Positions 44,404 through 56,668 of a DNA stretch of 64,000 nucleotides are shown here, piece by piece. The position numbers were made by a program, and so were the translations under genes. This DNA is from Protonemura montana (Eukaryota; Arthropoda; Insecta; Plecoptera; Nemouridae), in NCBI GenBank assembly GCA_947568835.1, contig OX387603.1, forward strand, positions 28,234,651 to 28,298,650, in the 5' to 3' direction. Below the pieces are notes generated by a model that was not told where the DNA came from, did no database searches, and saw only the letters and a program-made list of their open reading frames with translations. Each line of letters opens with the position of its first letter. Within the stretch, counting starts at the first letter, position 1.

Positions 44404-46464
44404 CATGGTATTGTATATGATTGTATTATACTGCATGGTATTGTATGGTATTTTATTGTTATGTATTGTATTCTTTGGTGTTGGATGTTTTTGGATGGTA
44501 TTTTATATTATTGTTTGATATTGTATGGTATTCTTTAGTATTCGACAGTATTCTATGGTATTCTATGGTATTCTATGGTATTCTATGGTATTCTATGGTG
44601 TTCTATGGTGTTCTATGGTGATCTATGGTGTTCTATGGTATCCCATGGTATTCTTTGGTATTCTATGGTATTCTATAATATTCTATGAATTTCTATGGTA
44701 TTGTATGGTATTGTATGGTATTGTATGGTATTCTAAGGTATTCTTTGGTATTCTTTGGTGTTCTATGGTGTTCTATGGTGTTCTATGGTATTCTATGGTA
44801 TTCTATGGTATTCTATAATATTCTATGACGTTCTATGGTATTCTATGATATTGTATGGTATTGTATGGTATTGTATGGTATTCTATGGTATTTAATGGTA
44901 TTCTATGGAGTTATATGGTATTCTATGATATTGTATGGTATTCTATGGTCTTCTACGGTATTCTATGGTATTCTATGGTATTCTTTTGTATAATATAATA
45001 TTATATAGTATTCTATGGTATTCAATGGTATTCTATGGTATTTTATAATATTCTTCGGAGTTCTATGGTATTATATGGAGTTAATGGTATTCTATGGTGT
45101 TCTATGGTGTTCTATGGTGTTTTATGGTATTTTATTGTGTTCTTTGGTGTTCTATGGTATACTATGGTATTCTTTGGTGTTCCATGGTGTTCTATAGTAT
45201 TCTATGGTATTCTATGGTATTCTATTGTGTTCTATGGTATTCCATGGAGTTCTATGGTATTCTATGGTATTCTTTAGTATTCTATGGAGTTATATAGTAT
45301 TCTATTATATACTATGGTATTCTATAGAGTTCTATGGTGTTCTATGATATTCTATGGTATTCTATGGTCTTCTATGGTATTCTATGGTATTCTATGGTAA
45401 TCTTTGGTGTTCTATGGTATTCTATGGTGTTCTATGGTATTCTAAGGTATTCTATGGTATTCTTTAGTATTCCATGGTATTCTAAGGTATTCTATGGAGT
45501 TCTATGGTATTCTTTGATATTGTATGGTATTCTATGGTATTCTATGGAATTCTATGATATTGTATGGCATTGTATGGTGTTCTATGGTATTCTATGGTAT
45601 TCTATGATATTCTACGGTATTCTATGGTATTCTATGGTATTTTATGGTATTCTATGGTATTATTTGGTATTCTATGGTAATCCATGGTATTCTATGGTAT
45701 TCTTTGGTATTCTAAGGTATTCTTTGGTATTCTATGGTGTTATTTGGTATTCTATGGTATTCTTTGATATTGTATGGTGTTCTATGGTATTCTATGGAAT
45801 TCTATGATATTGTATGGCATTGTGTGGTATTCTATGGTATTCTATGGTATTCTTTGATATTGTATGGTATTATATGGTATTCTTTGGAATTTTATGATAT
45901 TGTATGGTATTCTATGGTATTCTATGGTATTTTATTGTATTGTATTGTATTCTATGGTATTCTATGGTATTGTATGGTATTGTTCGGTTTTGTTTGGAAG
46001 TGTATGGTATTAAATGTTTTTGGATGGTATTCTATGAAATTTTATGGGCTTCTTTGATATAATATGTTTCTTTATGGTATTTTAAAGTATTCGATAGTAT
46101 TATTTGGTATCCTATGATGTTGTATGGAATGGTATGGTATTCCATATGTTCCTATGGGGTATTATATTATTTTATGGTAGTTTTTGGTATCCTCTGGTAT
46201 TTTATGACTTTCAATAGATTTCTATTGTATAAGAAGATACTTTATGGTGTTGTTAGGAAATGAATGGTATTCGATGATACAGTTTGGTATTTTTAGGTAT
46301 TCTATTGTATTGTATGGTATTCTAGGTCCCATTTGGTATTGTATGATATTGTGTGGTATTTAATGGGTTTGTTTGGTTTTTTATGGCATTTTATGGTATT
46401 GTATTGTATTGAATGGAATTTTATGGTTTTCTTAGGGTTTCTTTGGTATTGAATGGTTTTCTAT
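44404..46464 (+). repeat. TATGGTATTC pentamer satellite of U3b, ~2.06 kb
   Basis: About 410 pentamers alternating TATGG with TATTC/TATTG/TGTTC, frequently as a 10-mer TATGGTATTC. It is best ordered at 44560-45900 and decays towards 46464. The open plus-strand frames rich in VFYGILWYSM are artefacts of the repeat. Confidence 0.95.
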
Positions 46465-46518
46465 CAAAGAAAACTCGAGACACGTTTAAACCAAAATTCC
46501 CACTCCCTCAAAATCGTA

Positions 46519-46547
46519 AGGTGCCGTTAGGCATCGGGTACTGCTAG
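46519..46547 (+). other. Helitron 3' terminus of U3b
   Basis: AGGTGCCGTTAGGCATCGGG and the following bases through CTAG (46544-46547) match the other units, while the sequence before 46519 does not. This independently delimits the minimal 3' end to about 29 bp. Confidence 0.9.
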
Positions 46548-47882
46548 TTAACCTTATATAAAAGCTTTAAAATGCAATGTTCAACTTTTTAGTTTGTGGC
46601 TGGCTGGCTGGCTGGCTGGGTGGGTGGCTGGCTGGGATGTAACCGGCTGCTCTACTGTCTATGGAAATTGCGAAATGCGACTCAATACGTACGGAAATGG
46701 GCTAGAATTTTTCAGAATGAACTTTTACATTGGCAAGCGAGATTTTCACAGCGATTTAAAATCGTTTTCATGGTGAAAAGTTGCTAAATATGACGGCAAG
46801 ATATCTCAGAGCCAGGCGATGCAGCTCGATTTTAAAACTCTTTTAATACTGAAGTTTGTCTAGCCTCGAGCTCTGCGTTGATTTTTCATGCATTCGTAAT
46901 AAAGTTGATGATGTAATTGAGCGAAAACACATTCAATTGCGATCGTTTTACGTGAAAAAGAATTAATTTTGCAAATAAACTGACAGCTTTGATCAATTGT
47001 TTGCTATTTTGACACCACGGCAAGGTGTACGAAATCGTGAATGTATCTTCTCAGCAGTGGATCATCAGGCCAAATTAAATGTCAAAATGGGTTGAAATGT
47101 CAAACTATCTACTAAAACCCCTTTGTTTCTGGCGAAAATCGGTCAAAAACGACGGGAAATGGTTATAATTTGTACATGATTTCGAAGCATTATATGGAAC
47201 GCGACATTTTTAAGGTGAGTTGATGGCATACAGCGATTTGACAGGATTCCAAATACAACTTCATATGAAACAGGTAGGTAAGGAAACAGTTTGACTCTTT
47301 ACATGCGTAAAAATTGTATTTTTATTGCACATTTTGTGTTCAATTGAATTTCTTTAGTTTAATTGTGTTTCATAAAGGTATAAACATCTTGCCGATTTTA
47401 GCCGAAATTGTTCAAATACGACGCATACAACCCCAGCCTAGACAAGATTCCACCACCAATTTCAAACGGAAATGATATTTCCGACTTTTATGCAAATCAC
47501 CTGTGGGTTAACTTTCCATTGCTAGCAACCTAAGCATGGAATATGGATTTCTTAACAACCAAACTATACTAAACATGTTTTTTAGAGATTATTCCGACAA
47601 ATCTTGATTTTGAGTGACAGATCGCAAAAACAGGTGACAATTCTTTTCCATCGACGTAAGAAGCCCTGAAAAAAATAATAATTTTCAAGACTGCCGTGAA
47701 TTTGCAACAGGTTTTCAAACGCAAAGTGTTTAGCGAGAACATTTTTATTTAAATTTGTGTTTTTTTTACCGCGCAAATACGTAATTGGTACCTATATCAA
47801 GGTACCTATTAATTGTTTTGAATGCGAAAAACAATGCATTCACAATTTCTTTGGCAATTTTAAAGGCTGTCCTGAACATTTG

Positions 47883-48921
47883 GCATAGCATAGGACAGCA
47901 AAGCATAGCATAGCATAGCAAAGCATAGCATAGCATAGCATAGCATAGCATAGCATAGCATAGCATAGCATAGCATAGCATAGCATAGCATAGCATAGCA
48001 TAGCATAGCAAAGCATAGCATAGCATAGCATAGCATAGCAAAGCATAGCAAAGCAAAGCAAAGCATAGCTTATCAAAGCAAAGCATAGCAAAGCATAGCA
48101 TAGCATGGCATAGCATAGCATAGCATAGAATAGCATAGCATAGCATAGAATAGCATAGAATAGCATAGCATAGCATAGCATAGCATAGCATAGCATAGCA
48201 TAGCATAGCATAGCATAGAATAGCATAGCATAGCATAGCATAGCTTATCAAAGCATAGCTTATCAAAGCAAAGCATAGCAAAGCATAGCATAGCATGGCA
48301 TAGCATAGCATAGCATAGCATAGCATAGCATAGCATAGCTTATCAAAGCATAGCTTATCAAAGCAAAGCATAGCAAAGCATAGCATAGCATGGCATAGCA
48401 TAGCATAGCATAGAATAGCATAGCATAGCATAGCATAGCATGGCTTAGCATAGCATAGCATAGCATAGCATAGAATAGCATAGCATAGCATAGCATAGCA
48501 TAGCAAAGCATAGCATAGAATAGCATAGCATAGCATAGCATAGCATAGCATAGCATAGCATAGCATAGCATAGAATAGCATAGCATAGCATAGCATAGCA
48601 TGGCATAGCATAGCATAGCATAGCATAGCATAGCATAGCATAGCATAGCTTATCAAAGCATAGCTTATCAAAGCATAGCTTATCAAAGCAAAGCATAGCA
48701 AAGCATAGCATAGCATGGCATAGCATAGCATAGCATAGAATAGCATAGCATAGCATAGCATAGCATAGAATAGCATAGAATAGCATAGCATAGCTTATCA
48801 AAGCATAGCATAGCATAGCAAAGCATAGCATAGCAAAGCATAGCAAAGCATAGCAAAGCATAGCAAAGCAAAGCAAAGCATAGCATAGCAAAGCATAGCA
48901 TAGAATAACAAAGCATAGCAA
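47883..48921 (+). repeat. GCATA pentamer satellite of U4, ~1.04 kb
   Basis: About 208 pentamers. The block GCTTATCAAAGCAAAGCATA followed by ...CATGGCATAG recurs at ~48066, 48257, 48354 and 48678, so the array grew by copying multi-pentamer segments. The U2 array contains one such block. Confidence 0.96.
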
Positions 48922-49021
48922 TCTGACTTTAATGCAAATCACCTGTGGGTTTAATTTCTATTGCTAGCATCCTAAGCATGGAATACGGATTTTACAGGTT
49001 TTATATCTAGAGCTCTATTCA

Positions 49022-49636
49022 GGTTATTTGAGATCAGCTGGCTGGACCCTATGTTCTATCCAGGTTATTTGAGATCAGCTGGCTGGATCCTATGCTCTAT
49101 CCAGGTTATTTGAGATCAGCTGGCTGGATCCTATGCTCTATCCAGGTTATTTGAGATCAGCTGGCTGGACCCTATGTTCTATCCATGTTATTTGAGATCA
49201 GCTGGCTGGATCCTATGCTCTATCCAGGTTATTTGAGATCAGCTAGCTGGATCCTATGCTCTATCCAGGTTATTTGAGATCAGCTGGCTGGATCCTATGC
49301 TCTATCCAGGTTATTTGAGATCAGCTGGCTGGATCCTATGCTCTATCCAGGTTATTTGAGATCAGCTGACTGGATTCTATGCTCTTTTCAGGTTATTTGA
49401 AATCAGCAGGCTGGATCCTATGCTCTATCTAGGTTATTTGAGATCAGCTGACTGGATCTTATACTCTATCCAGGTTATTTGAGATCAGCTGGCTGGATCC
49501 TATGCTCTATCCAGGTTATTTGAGATCAGCTGGCTGGATCCTATGCTCTATCCAGGTCATTTGAGATCAGCTAGCTGGATCCTATGCTCTATCCAGGTTA
49601 TTTGAGATCAGCTGGCTGGATCCTATGCTCTATCCA
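49022..49636 (+). repeat. 41-bp tandem repeat of U4, 15 copies
   Basis: 615 bp, exactly 15 units. The variant order matches U2, with one extra unit near the right end. Confidence 0.96.
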
Positions 49637-50165
49637 GGTTATTTTAAATCAGCAGTTTGTATCTTTACATCTATTGGGCAATGGGCTTTAATAATGCCTT
49701 CTGAATGTATATTAAAAGACATATTTTAAAAAGAAATATATCCCAGGTCTGAGGACCTAGGTAATGGCCTAGGGCCATATTTGAGTAATGATCTGGCCAT
49801 CGGGCATGCCCGCAGAGCATAGGATAGCTACTGGTGAAGAGGCAAAAGGCTTATTTATCGAAAGGGCCCAAAACTATATTTTCTTATTCATTTTCTTAGT
49901 TCTTTAGGTGGTGGTCCCATAAAAGGCTTTAAAAAGGCACAGGTGCACATTTTGTGCTCAATTGTGTTTCTTTAATGAGTTTTCAGATGAATTTAGTAGT
50001 GATTTAAGGCGTAATTAATTAGCTAACCTCTAAAGACACATTATTATGATCACTGACCACAATAATTTGACTTCTGGCTTCATTCATTTACAGCGTGTAG
50101 CATTGACAGCTTCTTATGGCACGTAATTCAAATCGTCGCGCCTGGTGTTCAAGTTTGAATTTGCG

Positions 50166-50848
50166 TGACGTCATTTTACGTAGCGGGATGTTGGCTTAGC
50201 GCTTTTTGATCGGCATCTACGCTCGGCAATAAGTCACACTCCCAAAGCCCGCCAGCCGCCATTTGCTATAGCAGTTAGTATAGCATGAGAGTGCGGATTA
50301 CCTACACGGCGAAACACTCTTGTGGGGAAGAATTCCGTCGCTATTCAAGGTAATTTCATTTCATATTTAATTTGCATGTCACAATATCCAGTAATAGTCA
50401 ACCCCTAATATCATCAAGTGATTCAATTATTTATAGTGATATTATAGCGTTTAGCTTCTAAATTATTATTAAAATTATCGTTCATCATCAAGACTGGAAA
50501 GCATACATTTTGCCCGTCTTGTGGATATTTCCATGACGTCACTTTTACGTAACATGATGCAATCGCTCGACGCGATTCTCATCCCCCTCCCCAACCCTCC
50601 CATGCCCACCGTTCCAACAATTAGAAGTGTGTTCAACATGGCGTCCAAGCTCGCATTCGAAGCAAATTAGCATATTTCTTTGTAAAGAAACTGAATTGAT
50701 TGTTGTGCATATTAAAGCATACATTTAGCCTGGCATGATATTTGCGTGAGGTCATTTTTATTGAACATGGCAGTCGGTTCGTGCTCAGCCATTCCCGCTT
50801 CAGCTCGGCGACGCTAGGCATTACTAAAGCCTCGCTTTCTTTACACAG
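50166..50848 (+). promoter_or_regulatory. 5' regulatory region of U4
   Basis: CREs at 50166-50173 and 50534-50541; donor GT at 50350; acceptor CAG ending 50848 (499-nt putative intron). Confidence 0.6.
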
Positions 50849-53800
50849 ATGCCACCTAAGAAGCGTGTAAATCTGACGTCTCGGAAAGGCGGGAAAGGTG
50901 CAACGGCACGAGCAGAGAGCGCGGCGGCGAAGAAAAGGGCTGCTGCTGACGAGAGAGCGAGGACGAGAGAGACGGCCGAGCATGCCGACCATCAGGCGAC
51001 TGCTAGCCAGTCGACGTCGACGCTCGACGAGCAGCGTCCTTTTCTTTCCGCTATTCTCGAAGAAGCCCCGGTGAGTGTCTTAAAGCATGATTCATTATTA
51101 GAACAGGCCGCCCCCGCTTCTCTTCCAGCTTTTTATGATCAACCCTCTACAAGCCGCTATATGCATTCCTTTCCCGACAATGTGCCATCTGTGCTCCCAT
51201 CCCTTGACCAGACCCAGATCCTGGAAAATTCAGTTGGCCAGCTCCAAGAGGACAAGAACGTTCAAGTAGCAGCAAACGAACGGAGTGCCCGACTAGCGGA
51301 AAAAGCTAGAAATGCTCGCCAGCGCAGAAAGGCTGAGGATGAGGCCCAGCGTCTTCTGCGTCTGGCCCAGGTTGCCGAGTCGAAGCGTCGACGACTAGAC
51401 GAAGCTTCTGAGGGACGACGCCTACAGCTTCTTGCTGAAAAGGCTGAGTCTGAGCGCCTCCGCTTGACAAAATGTACCGAAGAACAGCGCCTTCAGCGAC
51501 TGGCCCTTAAGGCAGAGGCAGAGCGTCGCCGCTTGAGTGACGAAGCTGACCAACAGCGCCTTCAGCGACTAGCCCTTAAGGCAGAGTTAAAGCGTTGCCG
51601 CTTGAGTGACGAAACTGACGAACAGCGCCTTCAGCGACTGGCCCTTAAGGCAGAGTCAAAGCGTCGCCGCTTGAGTAACGAAGCTGACGAACAGCGCCTT
51701 CAACGATTGGCCCTTAAGGCAGAGGCAGAGCGTCATCGTTTGAGTGACGAAGCTGACGAACAGCGCCTTCAGCGACTAGCCCTTAAGGCAGAGGCAGAGC
51801 GTCATCGCTTGAGTCACGAAGCTGACGAACAGCGCCTTCAGCGACTAGCCCTTAAGGCAGAGGCAGAGCGTCATCGTTTGAGTGACGAAGCTGACGAACA
51901 GCGCCTTCAGCGATTGGCCCTTAAGGCAGAGTCAGAGCGTCGCCGCTTGAGTGACGAAGCTGACGAACAGCGCCGTCAGCGACTAGCCCTTAAGGCAGAG
52001 GCAGAGCGTCATCGCTTGAGTGCCGAATCTGACGATCAGCGCCTTCAGCGATTAAGCCAGAAGGCAGTCCAAACGCAGTCTGAAAGGCAGCATGAGACTC
52101 CAGAGGCGCGCGAGAGCCGATTAGTTGCCGCGCGGGAGCGATCTCAGCAGCGTCGAAATGCCGAGACCAGGGATAAGCTCGCGGCGTTCGAAGTGGAAGT
52201 CTCTCAGCGCGCTGAGGAGGAGGCGTCTCAACGCGCGCAAGAGGCTGAACTAGAGCAAAGCCAGCGAGTCGCGGTCGAGGCTATTGACGTGGCAGACGAT
52301 CAGTTCGAACCTGATCTTGCTCCAGTAAACCTTCATCCTTTCCACTTGGAGGCTGCACGGCAAGACGTCGCTGACGTCGCCCTCTTTCACTGCGGCAGCA
52401 TGGACGAAGTATGCAGGGTGTGCGGCGCTCTGTACTTCGCAGGAGAGCGTCCATCTGACAAAATTTACAAACTCTGTTGTCACTCGGGCAACGTAATCCT
52501 CGAGCCTCTCCTCGCGTATCCCGATTTAATGCATGCGTTGCTGACCGGAGATCATTGCGAGTCTAAGAACTTCCGCAAAAACATCCGGTCGTACAACAGT
52601 TCGCTCTCCTTCGCTTCAGTCGGAGTTAAGACGGACATCCCCCAGGGCCGTGGCACATACTGTTTTCGTGTCCATGGCAACATCCAGCACAGGATCGGCC
52701 ATATGGGGCAGGCGGTGCAGAAGCCCCTCTATTCGCACCTGTACTTTCTTGACGCGGAACAAGCTAAGATGCATCGAATGGACAGGCGCCAGAATGCTAA
52801 TCTGCTACCCAACCTGCTTCATGAGCTGGACGCGCTGGTTCGCGAAATAAATCCTTTTGCCCAAGGGCTTAAAACGTTAGGTCAGGTGGAGGCCGACGAC
52901 AGGATCCGTGCAGCTGCCGAGGGGCGACCCGAGGTCATGGCCGAACTGCGTTTCGTGGATGACCGACGGCGGCTGTACGAAAATCCTACGGCCCACGAGG
53001 TGGCCGTTGTTTATCAGAGCGTTGACGGTGGCATGCCTCCTCTAGGACGTGATATTCGTATCCATACTCGTGGCGGATTTATTGAGCAGCTGTCTGTCCT
53101 GTCGCCCAACACGGATCCGCTCAGCTACGTGCTGTTGTTCCCGCGTGGAGAACCCGGCTGGCAACGAGGTATGCCGCACACCAGGCAATCTAAGCACAGC
53201 GTCGTCACTCTAATGGAGTTTTATAGCCATCGACTCCACGAGCGTGTCGGCGCCTTCCATCCAGTGCTGCACGCCGGCAAGCTGACGCAGCAGTTTATGG
53301 TAGACGCCTATATCAAGGTTGAGGGAAATCGCCTTGAGTTCGTCATCAGGAACCAGAAAACGCTGCGCGCCGAACTCTACAGTGGGCTCATGGACCACTT
53401 GGCGAACCGTGCTGAGCGGCAGGGCTGCAATGTCGGGAAGCTGGTGATTCTGCCTTCCAGTTTCATCGGAAGCCCCAGGCATTGCCAGCAGCTATATCAA
53501 GACGCTATGAGTATCGTCACCAAGTTTGGAAAACCCGATCTTTTCCTTACTATGACGTGTAATCCGAAGTGGCCTGAGATTCAGACGAGCCTAGCGGCGT
53601 ACGAAAGGGCAGAAGACCGACCCGATCTCACCGCGCGAGTATTCCAACTTAAACTCAAGGAGCTCATGACTGATCTCACCAAGAGGCACGTGCTGGGCGT
53701 TCCCATGGCTCACTTCCACGTGATCGAGTTCCAAAAACGTGGACTCCCTCACGCCCACATCCTGGTAATCCTTCGCGACGAGGACAAGATCCGCACTCCC

Positions 53801-56668
53801 GAGGAGGTAGACGCACTTATCTGTGCCGAGTTGCCCGATCCGGTGACCGAGGAGAGACTGCACAAGGTCATCGTGTCGTCGATGATCCACGGCCCGTGCG
53901 GCGCTCGGAACATGTCCTCTGTGTGCATGGAGGACGGAAAGTGTAAGAAGAAGTTCCCCAAGTCGTTCACAGATGTGACTGTGGTCAACGAGGGGGGTTT
54001 CACCGTCTATCGCCGTCGAGAGAGCGGGCAGACGCATACCATCTCAGGAAGAGTGGTCGACAACCGAGACGTAGTGCCTTACAACAAGTACTTAAGCTCC
54101 ACGTTTGACTGCCACCTGAACATCGAGCACTGTGGATCCGCGAAGACGGTCAAGTACCTGTGCAAGTACGTGTACAAAGGTCACGACTGTGCCAGGGTCC
54201 AGCTCCGCGTCTCTGTCCCCGCGGAGGGCGATCATGAGCCACGTCCAGCGCACGGTGCCCAGCAAGAGTTGGTGTGGGACGAGGTCTCACAGTTCATCGA
54301 CTCTCGCTACGTGAGTCCCCAAGAGGCTGCGTGGAGAATTTTCGGATTTGAAATGCACGAAAAGTCGCACACTATCATCCGTTTGGCGATCCACCTCGAG
54401 GGTGACCACATGGTCACGTTCCGTCCTGGAGACGAGGAAGCCGCAGCAGAACGCGGCAGGGCTGCGCTGACTACGCTGACGGCATGGTTTGCGCTGAATA
54501 GTAGCAACCCGGCGGCACGGCAGTACAAGTACATCGACATCCCGTACCACTTCCGTTTCGAGGGCAAAGCGTGGAAGCCACGTAAGCGAGGTGCCGGCTC
54601 CATCATCAGCCGAATGTACTCCGTGACGCCCCGGCAGATCGAGCGATACCATCTTCGTCTCCTTTTGCTACACGTCGCCGGCGCCACCTCATTCGAGGAC
54701 GTGCGCACGTTCCAGGGTAGGGTTTACGCTACCTTCAAGGAAGCTGCCGTGGCACGCAACCTGCTTATGGACGACGACGAGTGGCAGAAATGTCTGCAGG
54801 AGGCGGTTGCTATAAAGATGCCAAACGAACTTCGTCAGCTGTTTGCTATCATTTGCGCGTTCTGTCAGCCTCTTGACCCGCTGTCTCTGTGGGAGCGTTT
54901 CAAGGGCGATTTCTGCGAAGATTTCGCCCGAGAACACGACCCCATCGAGGCAGAACAGTTGGCCCTGAATTCCATCCAGTCCGTCCTTGCCCTACACCGC
55001 CTGACCAACGCCGAAATCGGTTTGCCGGCGCCTCGAGTGCCAGTCATCGTTGCTGTCGACGAGCAGTTCGACCAGACCGCCGAAAGGGAAGAGGCCGAGG
55101 AGAACGTGGTGAAGCTCAACGGCAGGCAGCGCGTGGCATTCGACGCGGTGATGGCAGCAATCGACGACCCGAACGCCGAGCAGAGGTGCTTCTACCTGGA
55201 CGGCCCGGGCGGCAGCGGGAAGACCTTCCTATACAACACCCTCATCAGCACGCTGCGAGCCCGAGGCGAGCGAGCCGTGGCCGTCGCGTGGACGGGCATT
55301 GCGGCGACGTTACTGAAGGGAGGGAGGACCTGCCACTCGCGATTTCGATTGCCTGTTCCGATTGTGGAAAACAGCACGTCTGGCGTGAAGCCCAACTCCG
55401 CCGAGGGCGCTTCGCTGAGGGCGGCCAAGGTCATCATCTTGGATGAAGGACCCATGGCGCCTCTGCTGGCCCTGAACGTGATCGAGCGGACGCTAAGAGA
55501 CGTGACCAACGATGAGCGTCCGTTCGGCGGAAAGGTGATCGTTATCGGCGGGGATTTTAGGCAGTGCCTCCCAGTCGTTCGAAATGGCAACCGAACGACC
55601 ATTGTCGAGCAATGCATTAAGCGTGGCGCGCTTTGGTCGTTGTTCCGCACCCTCGAGCTGCGCGCGAACATGCGCGCCAACCCAGGCGAAGTAGAGTTCG
55701 TCGAGTGGCTCTTGCGTGTCGGAAACGGCGAGATTTTGAATGACTGCCACCTCCCGGATGACACCATCGCATTACCTGTCCAATGCGTCGTGGACTGCGT
55801 CATTGACGCCGTCTTCGGCACGAGCATTAGTGCTGCCGAGATGGCCGTGATGCAAGACCATGCCATCCTCTGCCCGAAGAACGTGGAGTCTTTGAACATC
55901 AATGACAACGTTCTTGAGCGCCTCGAAGGTGACGTGTTCGAATACTGCAGCGCCGACACTGTCGATGTCAGTGAAGGCGAAGATGGCGACGTTTTGGCTA
56001 CCGATTATCCCGTAGAATATCTAAATTCATTAACGCCATCCGGGATGCCACCGCACAAGCTTCGTCTGAAAGTTCATGCAATCGTGATGCTCATGAGGAA
56101 AGTCGACGTGAGAGCCGGCCTATGCAATGGGACTCGACTCAGCGTTGTTGCACTCCACGAGCACGTGATCGACTGCAGGATCATCGGAGGGCGCTGTGCG
56201 GGACGACGCACTTTCCTATGTAGAGTCAACCTAACTCCCTCGGACATTGGCATGCCCTTTACGATGACAAGGCGCCAGTTTCCGATCCGTCTGGCATTCG
56301 CCATGACCATCAATAAAGCCCAGGGTCAATCTTTAAAGAGGGTGGGAATTAATTTAGAAAAACCAGTATTCGGACACGGTCAGCTATACGTGGCGCTTTC
56401 TCGGGCTCGCTCTTTGGACTCGATCTTCGTGGCAGTCGCCGGTAACGAGGCGCAGGGCAAGTTGATCGTCTCGAGCAACACCACCTTCACCAAGAACATC
56501 GTGTACCAGGAGGTGCTCGAGATTCATGCGCCGGACCACCAGGCAGCGGATCCTTCCTCGCGTAGTGGCTATCAAGAGGCTGACCAGCAGGCCCTTGAGC
56601 AGTCGCTTAGTCAACTCGCTGTATCGGATGCGGATGAAGAAGTTCCAATGGACGCCTCCTCCTCCTAA
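50849..56668 (+). CDS. Helitron Rep/PIF1-like helicase, copy 4 (1939 aa)
   Basis: The longest copy: eight 23-residue repeats (51482-52033), 115 residues more than copy 1. HUH H968/H970, Y1103/Y1107 and Walker A Lys 1458 are present, and the frame is intact. Relative to copy 2 it has two more repeats, an EAERHRLSDEAD/EAERHRLSHEAD pair in the middle, as if a two-unit segment was duplicated. Private substitutions are GKLVILPSS, ELMTDL, SSTFDCHLN, AAVARNLL, EENVVKL and MRKVDVRAG. The 3' half carries VGINLEKP as in copy 3, although the 5' half groups with copy 2, so this gene looks mosaic. Confidence 0.97.
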   Translation: MPPKKRVNLTSRKGGKGATARAESAAAKKRAAADERARTRETAEHADHQATASQSTSTLDEQRPFLSAILEEAPVSVLKHDSLLEQAAPASLPAFYDQPSTSRYMHSFPDNVPSVLPSLDQTQILENSVGQLQEDKNVQVAANERSARLAEKARNARQRRKAEDEAQRLLRLAQVAESKRRRLDEASEGRRLQLLAEKAESERLRLTKCTEEQRLQRLALKAEAERRRLSDEADQQRLQRLALKAELKRCRLSDETDEQRLQRLALKAESKRRRLSNEADEQRLQRLALKAEAERHRLSDEADEQRLQRLALKAEAERHRLSHEADEQRLQRLALKAEAERHRLSDEADEQRLQRLALKAESERRRLSDEADEQRRQRLALKAEAERHRLSAESDDQRLQRLSQKAVQTQSERQHETPEARESRLVAARERSQQRRNAETRDKLAAFEVEVSQRAEEEASQRAQEAELEQSQRVAVEAIDVADDQFEPDLAPVNLHPFHLEAARQDVADVALFHCGSMDEVCRVCGALYFAGERPSDKIYKLCCHSGNVILEPLLAYPDLMHALLTGDHCESKNFRKNIRSYNSSLSFASVGVKTDIPQGRGTYCFRVHGNIQHRIGHMGQAVQKPLYSHLYFLDAEQAKMHRMDRRQNANLLPNLLHELDALVREINPFAQGLKTLGQVEADDRIRAAAEGRPEVMAELRFVDDRRRLYENPTAHEVAVVYQSVDGGMPPLGRDIRIHTRGGFIEQLSVLSPNTDPLSYVLLFPRGEPGWQRGMPHTRQSKHSVVTLMEFYSHRLHERVGAFHPVLHAGKLTQQFMVDAYIKVEGNRLEFVIRNQKTLRAELYSGLMDHLANRAERQGCNVGKLVILPSSFIGSPRHCQQLYQDAMSIVTKFGKPDLFLTMTCNPKWPEIQTSLAAYERAEDRPDLTARVFQLKLKELMTDLTKRHVLGVPMAHFHVIEFQKRGLPHAHILVILRDEDKIRTPEEVDALICAELPDPVTEERLHKVIVSSMIHGPCGARNMSSVCMEDGKCKKKFPKSFTDVTVVNEGGFTVYRRRESGQTHTISGRVVDNRDVVPYNKYLSSTFDCHLNIEHCGSAKTVKYLCKYVYKGHDCARVQLRVSVPAEGDHEPRPAHGAQQELVWDEVSQFIDSRYVSPQEAAWRIFGFEMHEKSHTIIRLAIHLEGDHMVTFRPGDEEAAAERGRAALTTLTAWFALNSSNPAARQYKYIDIPYHFRFEGKAWKPRKRGAGSIISRMYSVTPRQIERYHLRLLLLHVAGATSFEDVRTFQGRVYATFKEAAVARNLLMDDDEWQKCLQEAVAIKMPNELRQLFAIICAFCQPLDPLSLWERFKGDFCEDFAREHDPIEAEQLALNSIQSVLALHRLTNAEIGLPAPRVPVIVAVDEQFDQTAEREEAEENVVKLNGRQRVAFDAVMAAIDDPNAEQRCFYLDGPGGSGKTFLYNTLISTLRARGERAVAVAWTGIAATLLKGGRTCHSRFRLPVPIVENSTSGVKPNSAEGASLRAAKVIILDEGPMAPLLALNVIERTLRDVTNDERPFGGKVIVIGGDFRQCLPVVRNGNRTTIVEQCIKRGALWSLFRTLELRANMRANPGEVEFVEWLLRVGNGEILNDCHLPDDTIALPVQCVVDCVIDAVFGTSISAAEMAVMQDHAILCPKNVESLNINDNVLERLEGDVFEYCSADTVDVSEGEDGDVLATDYPVEYLNSLTPSGMPPHKLRLKVHAIVMLMRKVDVRAGLCNGTRLSVVALHEHVIDCRIIGGRCAGRRTFLCRVNLTPSDIGMPFTMTRRQFPIRLAFAMTINKAQGQSLKRVGINLEKPVFGHGQLYVALSRARSLDSIFVAVAGNEAQGKLIVSSNTTFTKNIVYQEVLEIHAPDHQAADPSSRSGYQEADQQALEQSLSQLAVSDADEEVPMDASSS

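Larger units (their letters stand above)
43657..46547 (+). mobile_element. Non-autonomous Helitron unit U3b (2.9 kb)
   Basis: It has the array's 5' end (43657 to ~44400, closest to U5, sharing the AACGTCAAA-rich stretch and the ACGTGTGAAATTGGCTT block), a 2-kb TATGG satellite, ~55 bp of sequence seen nowhere else here (46465-46518), and then only the last 29 bp of the common 3' end (46519-46547). There is no Rep/helicase, 5' regulatory region or 3' repeat. It explains why the ORF-to-ORF distance is longest between copies 3 and 4. A deletion derivative mobilised in trans is the natural reading (inference). Confidence 0.85.

Noticed and set aside
44421-46057. Plus-strand open frames rich in WYSMVFYGIL (also at 34912-35254 and 60263-60532)
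   Set aside because: Artefact of the TATGG/TATTC satellite; lengths and frames change with every repeat variant. They look like membrane proteins only because of the base composition.
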